Below the pieces are notes generated by a model. It saw only the letters and a program-made list of their open reading frames with translations. It made no database searches and had not been told where the DNA came from. A DNA stretch of 64,000 nucleotides from Blasia pusilla (Eukaryota; Marchantiophyta; Marchantiopsida; Blasiales): assembly GCA_050084515.1 (NCBI GenBank), contig CM114273.1:5766001-5830000 (forward strand), given 5' to 3'. The position numbers and the translations under genes are program-made. Below, piece after piece: positions 35,571 to 49,200 of this stretch. Position 1 is the stretch's first letter. Each line of letters begins with the position of its first letter.

Positions 35571-36914
35571 GATGCCACGTCGACGTGTCTCCGTCCACTC
35601 GGACGGCACAATGAGTTGGACCCAGCAAGAGTGACGTGTACGAAAGTGGTTGGCTGGAAATCGGGGGCACCCGTTGTGTGCAAACAACGAGTCATATTGG
35701 AACACGTGGGCAGACGCTATGAAGACGCCAAACCCTAAAAGCGGGGTCGTCCACTTGCACACCTTGAAGGGTTAGCTTTCCCTCAGGATTTTATGGGGAT
35801 TCCATGATTAATTGTTCTTTTTTCATTGTATGTTATTTCTTTATTTATTGAAAGGAGTATGACACTTAGACCAAGGCAATATTTAAGAAAAAAAAATTTA
35901 ATGTCCTTCTCATTACCTAAACCAGTTTGGGTCCCTTTCCTTTGAGACGGGGGTAACGGGGTAGAAAAAGGTAAATAATACATAAGTGTATAGGACATGT
36001 GGCTACTCTAGATGACGGGGAAAAAAATAATGAGAACCTATAAGGGCCATAACTATTAACATATCAATGATTCCTCTCCCCCAACACCTCTCTTGGTGAT
36101 GTGTCAAGCACACTAGTTGCTACCCTTTCGATGAAAAAAAAAAGAAAATGAAAGGAGGGTGTCCATATCCCCATAAACTTTGGAAAGTTTTGAGTCTCAT
36201 TTATCTAGGGATCCCAACAACACACAATCCTTATTGGCACTTACTAATTTTCTAACCTTGAACATATATCATCACTTTATTAAACTTGTTAACACACTTT
36301 TCATAGGCAAATAGGGTGCCAAGCCTCTTCCAATATTTAAAGACCTTAGTGTGACCCCAAAATGGAGTTGGGATTCTCTAGTTCATTCCACCTCCTAAAA
36401 TCATGTGGGTCTTTTATTAAATATTCAACCCTAAACTACCTCAATCCCTACAATTACAATTTAAATGACGGTTAGGGCAAACTTGTTTCGTATACTAAAC
36501 TAAAGAGAAGTAGAGAAGGGATTAAAAAAAACCCTTTCATACACCCTTTCAATTCTTTTTAATACTAGACTAAAGCTAAAGGGAGAACGCTCTAGAGGGA
36601 TTTTAGTTCTCCCACTTATCCTTTATTTCTATTATGTTCTTACATTTTTAATAATTAAATTTTCCATTGTAAAATAAGGCTTGGCATCTCATACAAGGAG
36701 AGCGTATAAAAGTTGTGTAAACGAGCTTAATAGTATGATTATGTATCTTAAATTTTACAGAATAATGGCAAGCATAAAAAAATAGGAAGTTATTAGTATT
36801 ACCTAAGTCTAAATGGCATACCCCTTCTAATAAATAGATTTTTTTTAAAAATTTACCAAATAATCATGTAGTTCATTTTGTAATAATCATGTAATTCATT
36901 TTATATGTACTAAT

Positions 36915-37116
36915 TGAAAGCAAAGTGGTAACTAAGTTTGGCTCATTATTCTACAAGAAGTGGAGTCTTGTAATATTATAAGGAATACAATTTGAATAGA
37001 TTTCTAATAAATAACATCTTTTTAAGAAATTAAAAAGGCAAAGGTGCCTTAATGAGATGCTTATGTATAACACATGTGTGTTCTTACTAGTACTCATACG
37101 TACTTCAAGTACTTCA
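36915..37116. repeat. Direct repeat pair, copy 1
   Basis: About 200 bp starting GAAAGCAAAGTGGTAACTAA, repeated with moderate divergence at 37238-37436. Both copies include AAGAAGTGGAGTC, GAATAGATTTCTAATAA and TTAATGAGATGCTTATG. No terminal inverted repeats or coding content seen. Confidence 0.7.
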
Positions 37117-37237
37117 AGGTGTCATACTATCTATTACCGAAGGGAAAAGGAAAAAAAAGAAGAAGGGGGACAAGTCATTAAGTTGATGTGGTTATGTATC
37201 ATTGGAGCACTTATTGGTTTTGTTTAGTATCTAATAG

Positions 37238-37436
37238 TTGAAAGCAAGGTGGTAACTAAGTTTGGGACAATATTCTAAAAGAAGTGGAGTCTCATTATAT
37301 TGTAAGGATTACAGTTTGAATAGATTTCTAATAAGTCATATATTTTTTAAGAAATTGAAAAGGAAAAGGTGGCTTAATGAGATGCTTATGCATAACACAT
37401 GTGCCTTCTTACTAGTACTCACACATACTTCAAGCC
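37238..37436. repeat. Direct repeat pair, copy 2
   Basis: Second copy of the repeat at 36915-37116, offset by about 323 bp in the same orientation. Likely a local duplication. Confidence 0.7.
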
Positions 37437-37860
37437 CACAATTGGTGTGTATATTGCTTTGAAAGTTAATCCATCTTCTCTCCCAATATTGCATTCTTAA
37501 GACAAAAAGCCACGTTGCGGAATGATACAACCATAGGCTACAAAACAATTTAGAGTTCCAATGTCTTCATTCACATAATGCTATCTTATGAAGCCCCACG
37601 TGAATGAAAGCAATGTTATAGTACAATACAACCATCTTGCCAATACAATGCCCAGGTGAAAAAATCCCTCATTTCTTTTAGTTAGCCACTTCGTCAAATG
37701 CTTTGGTACACATGTCAATACGGGGAGGCTTTGAAACACTTACATGAGAGGAGGGTTCCTCTTTTAATAATGTAGTCAACTTCAACAATTCATGTCTTAC
37801 AGGTCTTGACTAATACGTACTGAGCACAAAATGATGTATATGGTGGGGGAGATAGATTAG

Positions 37861-40289
37861 TTGCTATCCAAACAAAGTATAAGAAACCACGCATTCCCAT
37901 GGAGAGACTTAGTGTCTTTTCTGGATGGATGAGCTCATACAGCAATTATATCTTTACTTTTTTTCCTTTTTCCCAAATTGAAGATATCTGGCCTACTAAA
38001 ACTGAAGTGGTAAGACTTCTCCATAGCAACTTGCTCTTGTTGGATGGCATAAATTCCACACATGGGGCCAACAAGCATCATGAACTTGATATTCTACCAT
38101 ACACCCTTGTAGAAACTTCACGGCTATAGGATCAAATCACTTCTGCCACACTCCACCTCCAATGATTGGTGATATCACCTCACTGACTATTATGGAATCA
38201 AGCTTCTGTTAGTTCAGGAAAGTTCCTAAATCATCACAAACATCGAGACTTGACAATGTGGTTGATTAGCCAAATCAGAAATAAAAATGTTGACCAGTAC
38301 TTGAAAATCTCCATTTGACATCATAGTCAGTTAACATGGAAGTAAGAGATGTGGAAGAAACACAGGTCAGATTCTCAGCTCAAAGCTGTGAAATGGATCC
38401 GCCTGAAAGTGAGATGGTTAAGTTTCTCAAAAGAACTGTGAAGTTCAGTAAACCCAATTTCCTAAGTGCACCTTGTGAAGCTCTTAAGATACTAGTAAAC
38501 CTCTCTTCTTTAGAGAGGTCATAAAATTGAAATGCGATGGTACTCGGAAATTAAAACTCGTCTTCTTTGACTTTGAAGTTGAAGTGAAACCAGAAGATCG
38601 TTGGATCTGTCAGCCAAACAAAGTGGACATTCTCTTTAAGCACCTGAAAGTCGTAGGAAATTGGAGTTGTGAAACCAATCCCATCAGAATACACGCCGAC
38701 AGAGTTTCATAGTCTAAAAGCAATGGAATGGCACACCCTTTGGCCCATGCAGGAGATGGTCATAGCATGAACACAATGGCATGGCAGCCATACAGCGATG
38801 CGGAAGCACTTGTAGACTGAAGCAGGAGATGCAGTGTATGCAATGTTACTTTGCTGTCCTAACATATGGGGAGCTGTGCCAAGATTTCAAAAGCTTTTCC
38901 CCCACCTGCCCTTCTACTAGTAACTAATAATAATTAGCAGAGAATCCAAAGTGATCCCTGCCAAATCTAGGCAAGCCCTCCCACAACTGACACAAAATGA
39001 GGTTTGGTAGTCCAATGCATGTCCAATTCATCAGCTAGCCTGTTTGTCCAGCAACAACTCGACCAACACATCTCCTGTGCACCCACCTTGCAGTACCTCC
39101 CGGCCGGCATTCAGATTGCTACTGCTCTGAAGGTGTTGCAATTGGACAGGCACGGCACCAATCCTGAACACTAGTTTTTGCAGCCCCACTGATGGTCTAA
39201 GAGTACCCATAGAACACATAACACCAGTCAACAGCACATTATTTTGACAGCCAACAGAAAAAATAGTTGCTGAGAAGTTGCCAAGGTCCCGACAAAACTG
39301 ATACTTTATATTGAAGGAACCATATACCTGACAGCTACCATACACAAGCAGCTCACAGAACTGTACACGTGCCAACTTCATAACTATGTGATACTGTGAC
39401 AAAACAAACAGTCCTCCTCGCATGCCAGAAAAACGTGCCTCGACTCCACTGCAAACAGCACTCCAATATTCATGGCTTCAGTTCCTATATATATACATGT
39501 ATATACACATCTGGCATTTGAAACAACTTCAGGACCTCACTGGAAGCGGACCCGTATAATCAAAAAACAGTTTCCCATTTTGCCAAAGCCTTATATCTTT
39601 ACCACCCCTTCCCATTCCCACTGCACTGAGAATTGGAGGAGAGCTGTGAGGCAGCCACAAGGACATATTCAATTCAGAGGGACAAATACAACCTACTCTC
39701 TATCATGGAGGAGCCAGCGAGGGACAGAAAAGAGGGAAGCGATTATGTACACATCTGCTCACATCAGCTACTACTGGCTGCAGTGAAACTCGTGTACCCT
39801 GACTAAGTGATTCGTTGGAAGTAACCAGAGTAGCTATGTCAACAGAATCGCCAGGAGAATCATAATAAACTAGGAGTGAGACAAGATTTGATGCAAAAAA
39901 CAGCAAAATGGGGGTCTTCAAAGGGTCGATGATGTTGGTACACGAGAAGAGATATACAGCTGCTACCACCCATCTGATGAAGTAACTGATGCACAGAAGT
40001 CATCCATCAGCTTGCCATAGTTATATTTCTGAATCTGCTCCTGCAGCCATTATATCTAAGAGTCAGTCCCCCTTGCAGCTGTCCTGAACTCATCTAGTCA
40101 AAAGCAGTGTCTTTGTCATTTGCTTTGGATGCCATAAGGTTTGCCTAATCTGTGAAAAGGCCATCAAATGATACCATGAATTTAACGTGAATATGCACTA
40201 CTTTTACATACTTCCGATTTGAGACCATTAAAGATAAACAAATGTCGAGTGATACTGGAATGAGCACCTGGGGGCATTAGCCTGCCAAT
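37861..40289. other. GID4 3' flank and intergenic DNA
   Basis: No gene recognised. A 130-codon minus-strand frame at 39031-39423 (SMGTLRPSVGLQKLVFRIGA-like content) and three plus-strand frames of about 60-76 codons at 37899-38712 match no family I know. The segment just below 40290 should hold the GID4 3' UTR. Confidence 0.45.
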
Positions 40290-43200
40290 CTACTGGAAGC
40301 GATAAGTTGCAAAGCTGTAGCCGGAGCGTCCCTCGTTGGTTGCCATGAGTTCAAGCTTTTGGTAAGGACTGGAGCAAAGCCACAGACTCTCACATGAGAA
40401 GACAACACAGCTCAATTTTGCATCCAACAAGTACAAAGATTGTAGATAATTATGAGGAGAACTCCTGCAAAGAGCTCAGGCTACATTCATCTGGGGATTG
40501 CAACTGAAATACAGTCTGACCTCATGGAGGGCAAGAGCATATCATGATGAGAACTGTTAATATCTGGTTTAGTCATGCCTTAACACTAATTAGCTGGATA
40601 GTAACTTCATTAGCTTGTTAATAACTTAGTTAGCTGGACACTACTTAGAGCTCTTAGATCTTTTGGGATAATCTCAAACTAGGGTTAGTCACCATCATGT
40701 ACTAAGGGTCTGGATCTGTTCATGAAGATCTAAGGGTAAGAAATGCTCTCTCATGTATATCTTGTTTTGGCTTAGAGTCACAAGATATTTCTACAGTATG
40801 CCCAGCTTTCGGTGAGGACTCCTGAGGCTCTTGGTGTGTCGTGCAGCACTGGCCCAGCTGTAGAGGGATCTGAAAGAAAGGAAGAGGAGACTGAGGCTGA
40901 GTTCTATGATACCTAAGAGCCTCACTGGAAGGCATGTCATTTTGTGCAGATAGCTGATTAGGATTGTTTGTGCTTAGTGATGGGAGCCATGTGAGAAGAG
41001 CTGGAGACATTTGAGGGTCTGTGTTGTGAGTCCAAGGTCTGACAATGTAGAATTCTCCTTAGAATCTGACAGATCATAAGGAGAGTCACATCATGACAGT
41101 GGTCTGATTAGACAAGTGAGTTAGAAACTGATTTGCTGATTGTGCATATTAAGATCATGGATGGATTAGCTAGTTCTGATTTTGATCCAGGAGATACATC
41201 TGATGGTCTACCTTCTCAACATATCATACAGATTATGCAGAAGTAAGGGGCCCTGCTTCAAGAAGAAGCTCTATTGTTTTCGAGGAAGAGCTTACTCAGC
41301 AATAGAGATAATGAAGTTCTTTACCTGCTATTTGGATCGTAGTAAAATCCATTTACAGAGCCATTGCTGCGGGAGAAGCACACATAATAAAACCCCGCGA
41401 TCGTCAATCCACAGTCTGTGGTAATGTTCACGAAAAACTGCTCCTTCCACCTCTGTGACATGGACAAGCATTGACATTTCAGGTACCCTCTACAATGCAG
41501 AATAGGTGAGTCAAGCTGGTTGTACTTGCATTTGAGCAACAAACTGGTATTTACTTCACTACTCATCTCAAACTCAGTGACTCGAGAATATATGAAAAAG
41601 CCTTGCCGCAATTCTTCTGGAAAGGGACATGAAAGAAAAACCGCAACCAGAGCAATTTTGGAAATAGTTAGCTCCATCCGTGCTGTTGACACAACTTATC
41701 GAGGAACTCGCCCTTACTACATTAAAATGAGTCGTAAGTTTACAGTTTGATGTGGCACTTCGAGATTATGAGTAAGTTTTGGTTGTAGGAAGAAAATGAC
41801 AAATATAAGTCATAGGCTTTCCTTCTGTGGACTTTTTACTCCCCCGTCTCAGTGTGAGGATGGTACAGGCACTTGTGACCTTTTCTCACATGGGTAGTTA
41901 GATGATGAGAGAGTTCGACTTCAGTGTGAAGGGATCAATGTCTTTGAACTTGGGTGCTTGGTTTTGTGACAATGTCTGGCTAATACCACCAAGTGAGGAA
42001 TGAGGTGAGCTATGTAAAATATGGTCTGTAATGTGTCCACTTTGAGCCATGGGTGCACAGCATGTATACATAGGAGAGAGTCTCACTAAGTGGCGAGGGA
42101 AAATCCAAGAAACTCAGCAGCTCCTGACGGCATTTCCTTTTTGTTACCACCTAAGTTTCACAGAGTTCCTTCTTGATAATCAGGCCTTTGATGACCCTGA
42201 CCTTGACCTTGAGCACTGGGTAACATCTTGCTATAGCATATCTTTCTCCTTTTAGATGGCATTGGGCTTATCTTACTCCTTTTAGATAGCAATTAGGCAT
42301 TGTTTGGAAACCAATAGAAATCCAAACCTGATGCTCCTTCCACCCAAGTACAGACACAAGCAAGGAACCCCAATTCAGAACAGTCCAGTAGGACAGCAGC
42401 CTCACCATGAACATATATGGATAGTTTGCCAAATCCACAGAACGACCACCATCCTTTCGCACCTCCTCCTGTTGACCCCATGAAAACAGTATAAGATCCA
42501 AGGTAAGAACTAGAGGTACCTTCAACAGAGGCAATTGTCATCACCAAGGAGCAGGCTTCTCCTTGTGGCTAACTTGACAACTGGATGGACCCAACTGTGG
42601 AAACAGCCAATAGGAGAAACCACTCTTTGGCAGAGAGATTCCAATCACCTCGATAGGAAGGAACGATGGAAACTTTGCCCAGTGTCCAACATCTGTTTCC
42701 TGCCTGGACAAGCATAGCCAACAAAAAAATCCTTATTAACAGCTGTTGAATCTCTAGATTGTGTTGCATTGGTCAACTGAAAGAGGAGGGAAAGTAACAC
42801 AAGCCATAGGTACCACAAAAAGAAACCAGCACGATATTTTGGGAGATGCTGGTGGAAATGAGACACAGCAGTCATAACTCACGTTGCATTCCACCGGCCA
42901 GTGAAGAAGGTGTAGTTTTTGTTGTCAACAATTTCCCCTTCCCAGAAAGTGACAACCTGCACATTACCCATGAGAGTCAACCTCCTGAGTAGACATATGT
43001 GGAAACCGCCCCTCACCTTCTCAGCCACAAAGAAAGCTTGTGAGGAATGGCCTGAAGCATCAATTTCTCAGCTGCATCTCCAAATGCGAACTCAGAGGAT
43101 GGAATAACTCTAGGGCATCGTATATCCCTTTCCCACAATATCAATTCCTCCTCTATCCACAATGGACAGCATGACTTTCGTCACACACATATCCAAGTGA

Positions 43201-46200
43201 CTCATATTGAGGGCATCGATCATGCTGACTAAAAGGTTCAGCTTTCCATCAAATTTGTTCACAGCCAAACCCACAAGGTACAACGTTGTCCCAAATGTTA
43301 CCTACCAGCCCAGACTACTGCACACAGTGACATGAAAAGAAGATTTCCTCCAGATACCAGTGGCTAACAATATAATCTAGTACATCAGTTTCACTACCTA
43401 AATTATGATTCCCTCTGTTAGATATCAGCATGTAGCTGATTACCAGCGACCTTCCTCTATTGACACCATGCCTAGCCACCTCCACAGATATAATAGGACA
43501 GGCAGGTCATTCTTATGACTCACCTCTTATGCGTCAGTGAACAGGTGTCACTTGTTAGTGACTCAGCACTCCTGGACGTGAATTGCATTTTCTTCTGATA
43601 GGACACGTTTCCTGTTGTAGGTAGGGCAACATAGAGGGCCCTGTGTATTTAAAGAGCAACTATGATCCGCTCTTTGCTGCAGATCACATTCCTTACAGAT
43701 GCGTGCTGTTCTATTGCCTTGCTTGCTATTTCTTCTGCAATTAAAGGTCAGTCTAGAGTCCTGAATTGATCAACATGGTATCAGAGCCATAGGCAGGATA
43801 GGAGTAAGGATCCTCCGTACATACTAGGTGGTATGTGGTAGAACTTAGGAGTAAGGTTTAAGAATATGTGCAGTGACGAGTCCATAGAGGACCCGTGACC
43901 AGTCATGAGAAGCAGTGCCTGATCAGTTCTGTCTTAGAAGAGTGTCCAAGAAGCATTGTGTTTCTACAGAAGGACAGCTGTGTGACTGGCGAGAGGTATC
44001 AAGCAGGCACCCAAAGTGGGTGTGCTTTCATGTGCTTGAAATCTTACTCCAGTTGAGGGAGTAGAAATTGAGAGGAAAACCAGGTGAATCTTGTCAACTA
44101 GTAATGGCTCATCTTAGAGCTTCAGATATTCCTAAGTTTGATGGAACTTATTTTCAAGTCTGGAAACAGAGAATGATATTGGTTCTCAGATCTGAAGAGA
44201 TGGCAGAGGGAGCAGAAAGGAAACCCCTAGAACCTGCTGCAGCAGCTCTATGGATCAAGAAAGATAGTCTTGTCTCCTCTATCATTGCAAACTCGCTAGA
44301 GAACAATCAATTCTCTCTCCTGAGTGGCTGCTCGACGTCTGCTGATGCCTGGAAAAGAATGACCGATCTTTTCGAGCAAAAGGACCAGGTAACACAAATG
44401 TATCTAAAAGATCAGTTGTCAACAATCAAGATGAGAGAGGGTGAAAGTGTACTAAAACACATTCATCGCTTGACATCCATTCTGGATCAACTGACACCTG
44501 CTGGGGCTGTCCTCAGTGAAGAAGAGAAGGTTTTAGATCTGATGCGAAGCATGCCTCAAAGTTACAGAAGTTTTTTTATTTCTATTCGGGTCCAGCCCAA
44601 TTTGACCATGACAACTCTCATTCCTCAATTGTTGCAAGAAGAAACTCATATGAAGAATATGGGTGGGAGTGCTGAGTCATCAACAGCACTCTATATAGGT
44701 GGTAATCAAAGATTCAATCAAGGAAGAGGAAGCTACAGGAAGAAGCTTCCAATCACATCAATTCGCTGTTTCTATTGTAAGCAATTAGGACACATATTGA
44801 AGAATTGTCCTAAGAGATTGCAGAAGCTACATCAGAGTAATAATGTTGGAACTAAACTCTATGTAACAGCCCTGACTGCCTCAAATAGTCCAGATACAGC
44901 TTGGTATGTGGACACTGGAGCCACTCAGCATATGGGTCACGACCTCAGCACATTCACCACTTTCCAAGCTTGTAATACAGATCAGCAACAGGTGGTGTAT
45001 TTGGGAGATGACACAACCCAGACTATTCAAGGAACAGGGTCAGTAAGCATCAGGCTACTGGATGGAGTACAAACTGTCATCCCAGATGTGTTGGATGTCC
45101 CTGGTCTGAAGAAGAATCTGTTCTCAGTGGATCAATTTAATCAAGCAGGAGGACAGGTCACAATCAAGAATCGTCGTTGTACCCGGAACAACAAAGCTGG
45201 GGTACCAATAGCAAAGTGCAGGTCGAAGAACAAGTTGTATATGCTAGGTGAGTCCATAACACCTAAGCAATCAACCAGAGATTCCACCTGCAAGGAGACC
45301 ACTGCTCTCTCTGCAACAACTACTGCTGTTTTGTGACATGAGAGGCTTGGCCATGAGAATATGATTGACCAGCAGAAGTATCTCCTTGTACAAAGTCAGA
45401 GCTAGCATCAGCTAGACCATCCATGATTTCAGCTTGTACACAATCAGCAAATCAGTTCCTATCTCTATTGCCAAATCAGAGCCCTACCATGATGTGACTC
45501 TTCTTACTATCTAAGAGATACTAAGAAGGATTCTACTCAGCCACACCTTGCACTCACACTACAGGTCCTCACATGTCACCAGCTCAGAGATCAGACATGG
45601 CTCACCATTGAGCACAAACAATCTCCATCAGCATACTAGACAAAACAACCTGCCTTCCAGTGAGGCTCTAGCAAGCACAGCAATTAGTCTCAATCTCCTC
45701 TTCCTACTCTCTGATCACTCTGCAGCAGGACCAAGAGCCTCAGGAGTCCTCACCAAAACTGTGCATGCTGTAGAATTGGCTTCTGCTCTCTAAACAGAGA
45801 CATTATATACATCAGGGTGAGCACTTCTGGCCCTTAGATCTTCTTGAACAGATCCATACCCTAAATAACAGATGGTGGCTAACCCTAACTCGAGAATTGC
45901 CCTAATTCAAGGTTACCCTAAAAGATAGAGGAACACTAAGTTATCTCTAGCTAACTAAATTAGTATCCAACTAAGTTAGTATCTGACTAACTATTTTAAA
46001 GCATGAATAAACTAGATATTAACAAATTTCAAAAGGCCACATCAGCCAAGCGAGACTCATAGCACTTCAAAAACAAAATTTGGTGAAGGGCGTAAACTTA
46101 GACAACTTTCCTCTTTGTACCACATGCATCAAGTCCAAGCAAGTAAGGGAGAAATTTCCAACAGATGGTGTCAGGTCTCGAAAAGGCTTATTGGGGTGAA

Positions 46201-49200
46201 GCAATAGTGACAGCAAACTACTTGCAGAACAGATCACCAACAAAGGCTCTGGAGGGTGATAAGACACCATATGAGGTTTGGTACAGAGAGCCTCCAGATC
46301 TTAGTCACATTAGAATTTTTGGGTGTACAGCTTTTGCACTAATTCCTTCTTCTCAAAGGAGAAAACTAGATGTAAAATCAGAAGAATGTATTCTTCTTGG
46401 TTATGATGAGCAAAGAAACGGATACAGGTTGCAAAAGAAATTTGACCAAACCATCACCACTTCTAGGGATGTAAAATTCCAAGAGGGCAAAATGGCATTT
46501 GTTGGTTTACGTAAAGAGGAGGACGATTCCTTGTTTGAGTTCCCGGAGTCCTGGGGAACGAGTTTAGTGGGAGCCTTACCAACTCCAGCATCGACTACCA
46601 CTGAAGAAAAAGTGTACTAACACCAGGTATGAGCACTCTAAGTACTAGTAAGAGTGCTAGTGAGATTCCAACAGAGAGCCGTTTTCTAGATGTTGCACCA
46701 GAACAAGTTCAGAAGGAGCCACAGATTGTTCAAATAGAGTCCAACAACACAACTCCAACAGAAGCAAGTGCTGGACCAAGAAGATCTGAAAGGGTTTCAA
46801 GGCAAGTGCAGAAATATGATGCAGCACATCAGGAATCACGCGCAAGGAATCCAGGTAAAGAGAAGTTGACTCAGGCGTTAATGAGTCAACAAGAGAAGCG
46901 TAACAATATTGAAGAACCCAAGACCTATGAAGAAGCTCTCTCTGGGCAGCAAGCAGTTCATTGGAAGGATGCAATGGAACAAGAGCTCGAATCCATGAGG
47001 TTGAATAACACTTGGTCATTCACTTCACTTCCACCAGGTAGAAAGGCCGTGGGATGTAAATGGGTTTTCAAAATAAAGTACAAGGCAGATGGGAGCATTG
47101 AAAGGTACAAAGCAAGATTGGTAGCAAAAGGCTACTCACAAGTTTATGGTGTGGACTACACTGAGACATTCTCACCTGTAGTCAAAACAACTTCAATCCG
47201 AGTTATGCTTGCTCTGGCAGCACAGTTTGATCTTGAAGTACATCAGATGGATGTAAAGACAGCATTTCTGAATGGTATACTTGAGGAGGAAGTATATATG
47301 GAGATGCCAGAGGGGGTGTCAGATCCTACTTGCCAAGATCAAGTTTGTAGGCTGCACAAGTCCATTTATGGACTTAAACAGTCATCAAGAATGTGGTATC
47401 AAATGATGGATAGTTTTCTGATCAAAATAGGATTTCGGAGATGTGATAATGACACAAATGTTTACATCCTGAATCATCAGGAATATTTTGTACAATTGGC
47501 CCTATACGTAGATGACGCCGTACTGATTAGTAATTGTACACCACTGCTAATATCTGCCAAAGACTCAATGAAAAAGGAGTTTAGAATGACAGATCTGGAA
47601 GAAATCCATCATTTCCTTCAAATGGAAGTAACTAGGAACAGAAAGGAAGGGTGGATTAGACTATCTCAAAGTAGGTATGTCAACAATGTACTTGCAAAGT
47701 TTAAAATGTCAGACTGCAAACCTGTAGATACACCAGTAGAATCAGGGAAGAAGCTATCAAGAAAGGATTCCCCGAGGATTGAAGAAGAAAGAGGCTTCAT
47801 GAGAAAGATACCTTATAAAAATGCAGCAGGTAGTCTAATGTGGGCAATGGTTTGTACCAGGCCTGACATTTCTTTTGCTGTGAGTATGATTTCTAGATCT
47901 ATGGCTGAACCAGGTCCAGCCCATTGGGGTGCTGTGAAAAGGACTTTTAGATATCTAAAAGGGACAGCAAACTTAGGACTTGTGTACAGTAGGAAAAACA
48001 GCCTAGAACCATTGTATGGTTACTCTGATGCTGATTGGGGAGGTAATCAGGATGATCGAACATCAACCTCTGGTTTCTGTTTCTTGTTAGGACACGCAGC
48101 TGTCTGCTGGGGAAGCAAGAAGCAGAAATCTGTTGCTCTATCCACTACTGAGGCAGAGTACATGGCTCTAACTAGAGCTCTCACAGAGGCAACTTGGTTA
48201 CGAAATTTTTTTAAGTGAGATTGGGAATCAGCAAGGGAGGACTGTAATATATTGTGATAACCAGAGTGCTATTGCTTTGTTAAATAGAACAAGATCTAGT
48301 GAGAGGACAAAACACATCGACATTCAGTATCATTTTATTAAGGAGATGGTACAAAAGGGTTTGATGCAAGTAGTAGATTGTGACACACATGACATGGTCA
48401 CAGATATTCTCACAAAAGGTTTAACTAGGGAGAAACATGTGTTTCATAGAGATACTATCAATGGAGGTAGTCACTGAGTGGGAGTGTTAGATATCAGCAT
48501 GTAGCTGATTACCAGCGACCTTCCTCTATTGACACAATGCCTAGCCACCTCCGCAGATATAATAGGACAGGCAGGTCATTCTTATGACTCACCTCTTATG
48601 CGTCAGTGAACAGGTGTCACTTGTTAGTGACTCAGCACTCCTGGACGTGAATTGCATTTTCTTCTGTTAGGACACGTTTTCTGTTGTAGGTAGGGCAACA
48701 TAGAGGGCCCTGTGTATTTAAAGAGCAACTATGATCCGCTCTTTACTGCAGATCACATTCCTTACAGATGCGTGCTGTTCTATTACCTTGCTTGCTATTT
48801 CTTCTGCAATTAAAGGTCAGTCTAGAGTCCTGAATTGATCAACACCCTCACAGCCGCATCCAAGGGTTGTTGAACCAGAGCAGTAGGGAGGATCTAAATC
48901 ACCAGGAGCCACAGCTTTAGGCATTCAGAGACAACTAGATGAAAATTAGGAAGACAGATTCAGGCTCACAGAAGACAGACGAAATAGATTATAGATACAA
49001 ATAAAATATGGGAATAAAAGTTTAGAGTACTAACAGGAGCATCGCTAGAGGGAACATTGAGAGCTTCCATACTGCCACACAGATACCCATGTGGAATGTC
49101 ACATCCTTGTAACCTCACATTCACCTTCCACGCTTCATCCTTTTGCCCACTGGACACATTCTGTGTTCCAGTAAAGGCCTGCACACGCATCCATCGCTCC

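Larger units (their letters stand above)
34491..37860. other. AT-rich intergenic DNA with local repeats
   Basis: No gene recognised. Two repeat structures are listed separately (35040-35570; 36915-37436). The longest frame (167 codons, minus, 35259-35762) runs through the tandem array and reflects its repetition rather than a gene. Confidence 0.5.
43416..48844 (+). mobile_element. Ty1/copia retrotransposon in GID4 intron 2, antisense to the gene
   Basis: Identical-length 360-bp LTRs (43416-43775 and 48485-48844) begin TGTTAGATATCAG and end GATCAACA. They differ at about six positions. The element is flanked by the 5-bp target duplication CCCTC (43411-43415, 48845-48849). The primer site TGGTATCAGAGCC (43776) fits plant initiator Met tRNA. 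The order gag - protease - integrase - RT - RNase H is Ty1/copia. The integrase catalytic core is missing and an unrelated repeat sits within pol, so the copy cannot integrate on its own. The high LTR identity indicates a recent insertion. Confidence 0.95.

Noticed and set aside
35259-35762. A 167-codon minus-strand frame
   Set aside because: The peptide repeats because the DNA is a tandem array. There is no start context or domain.
39031-39423. A 130-codon minus-strand frame downstream of GID4
   Set aside because: It could be in the 3' UTR or a relic. No homology was recognised and no flanking splice signals extend it, so it is not called as a gene.
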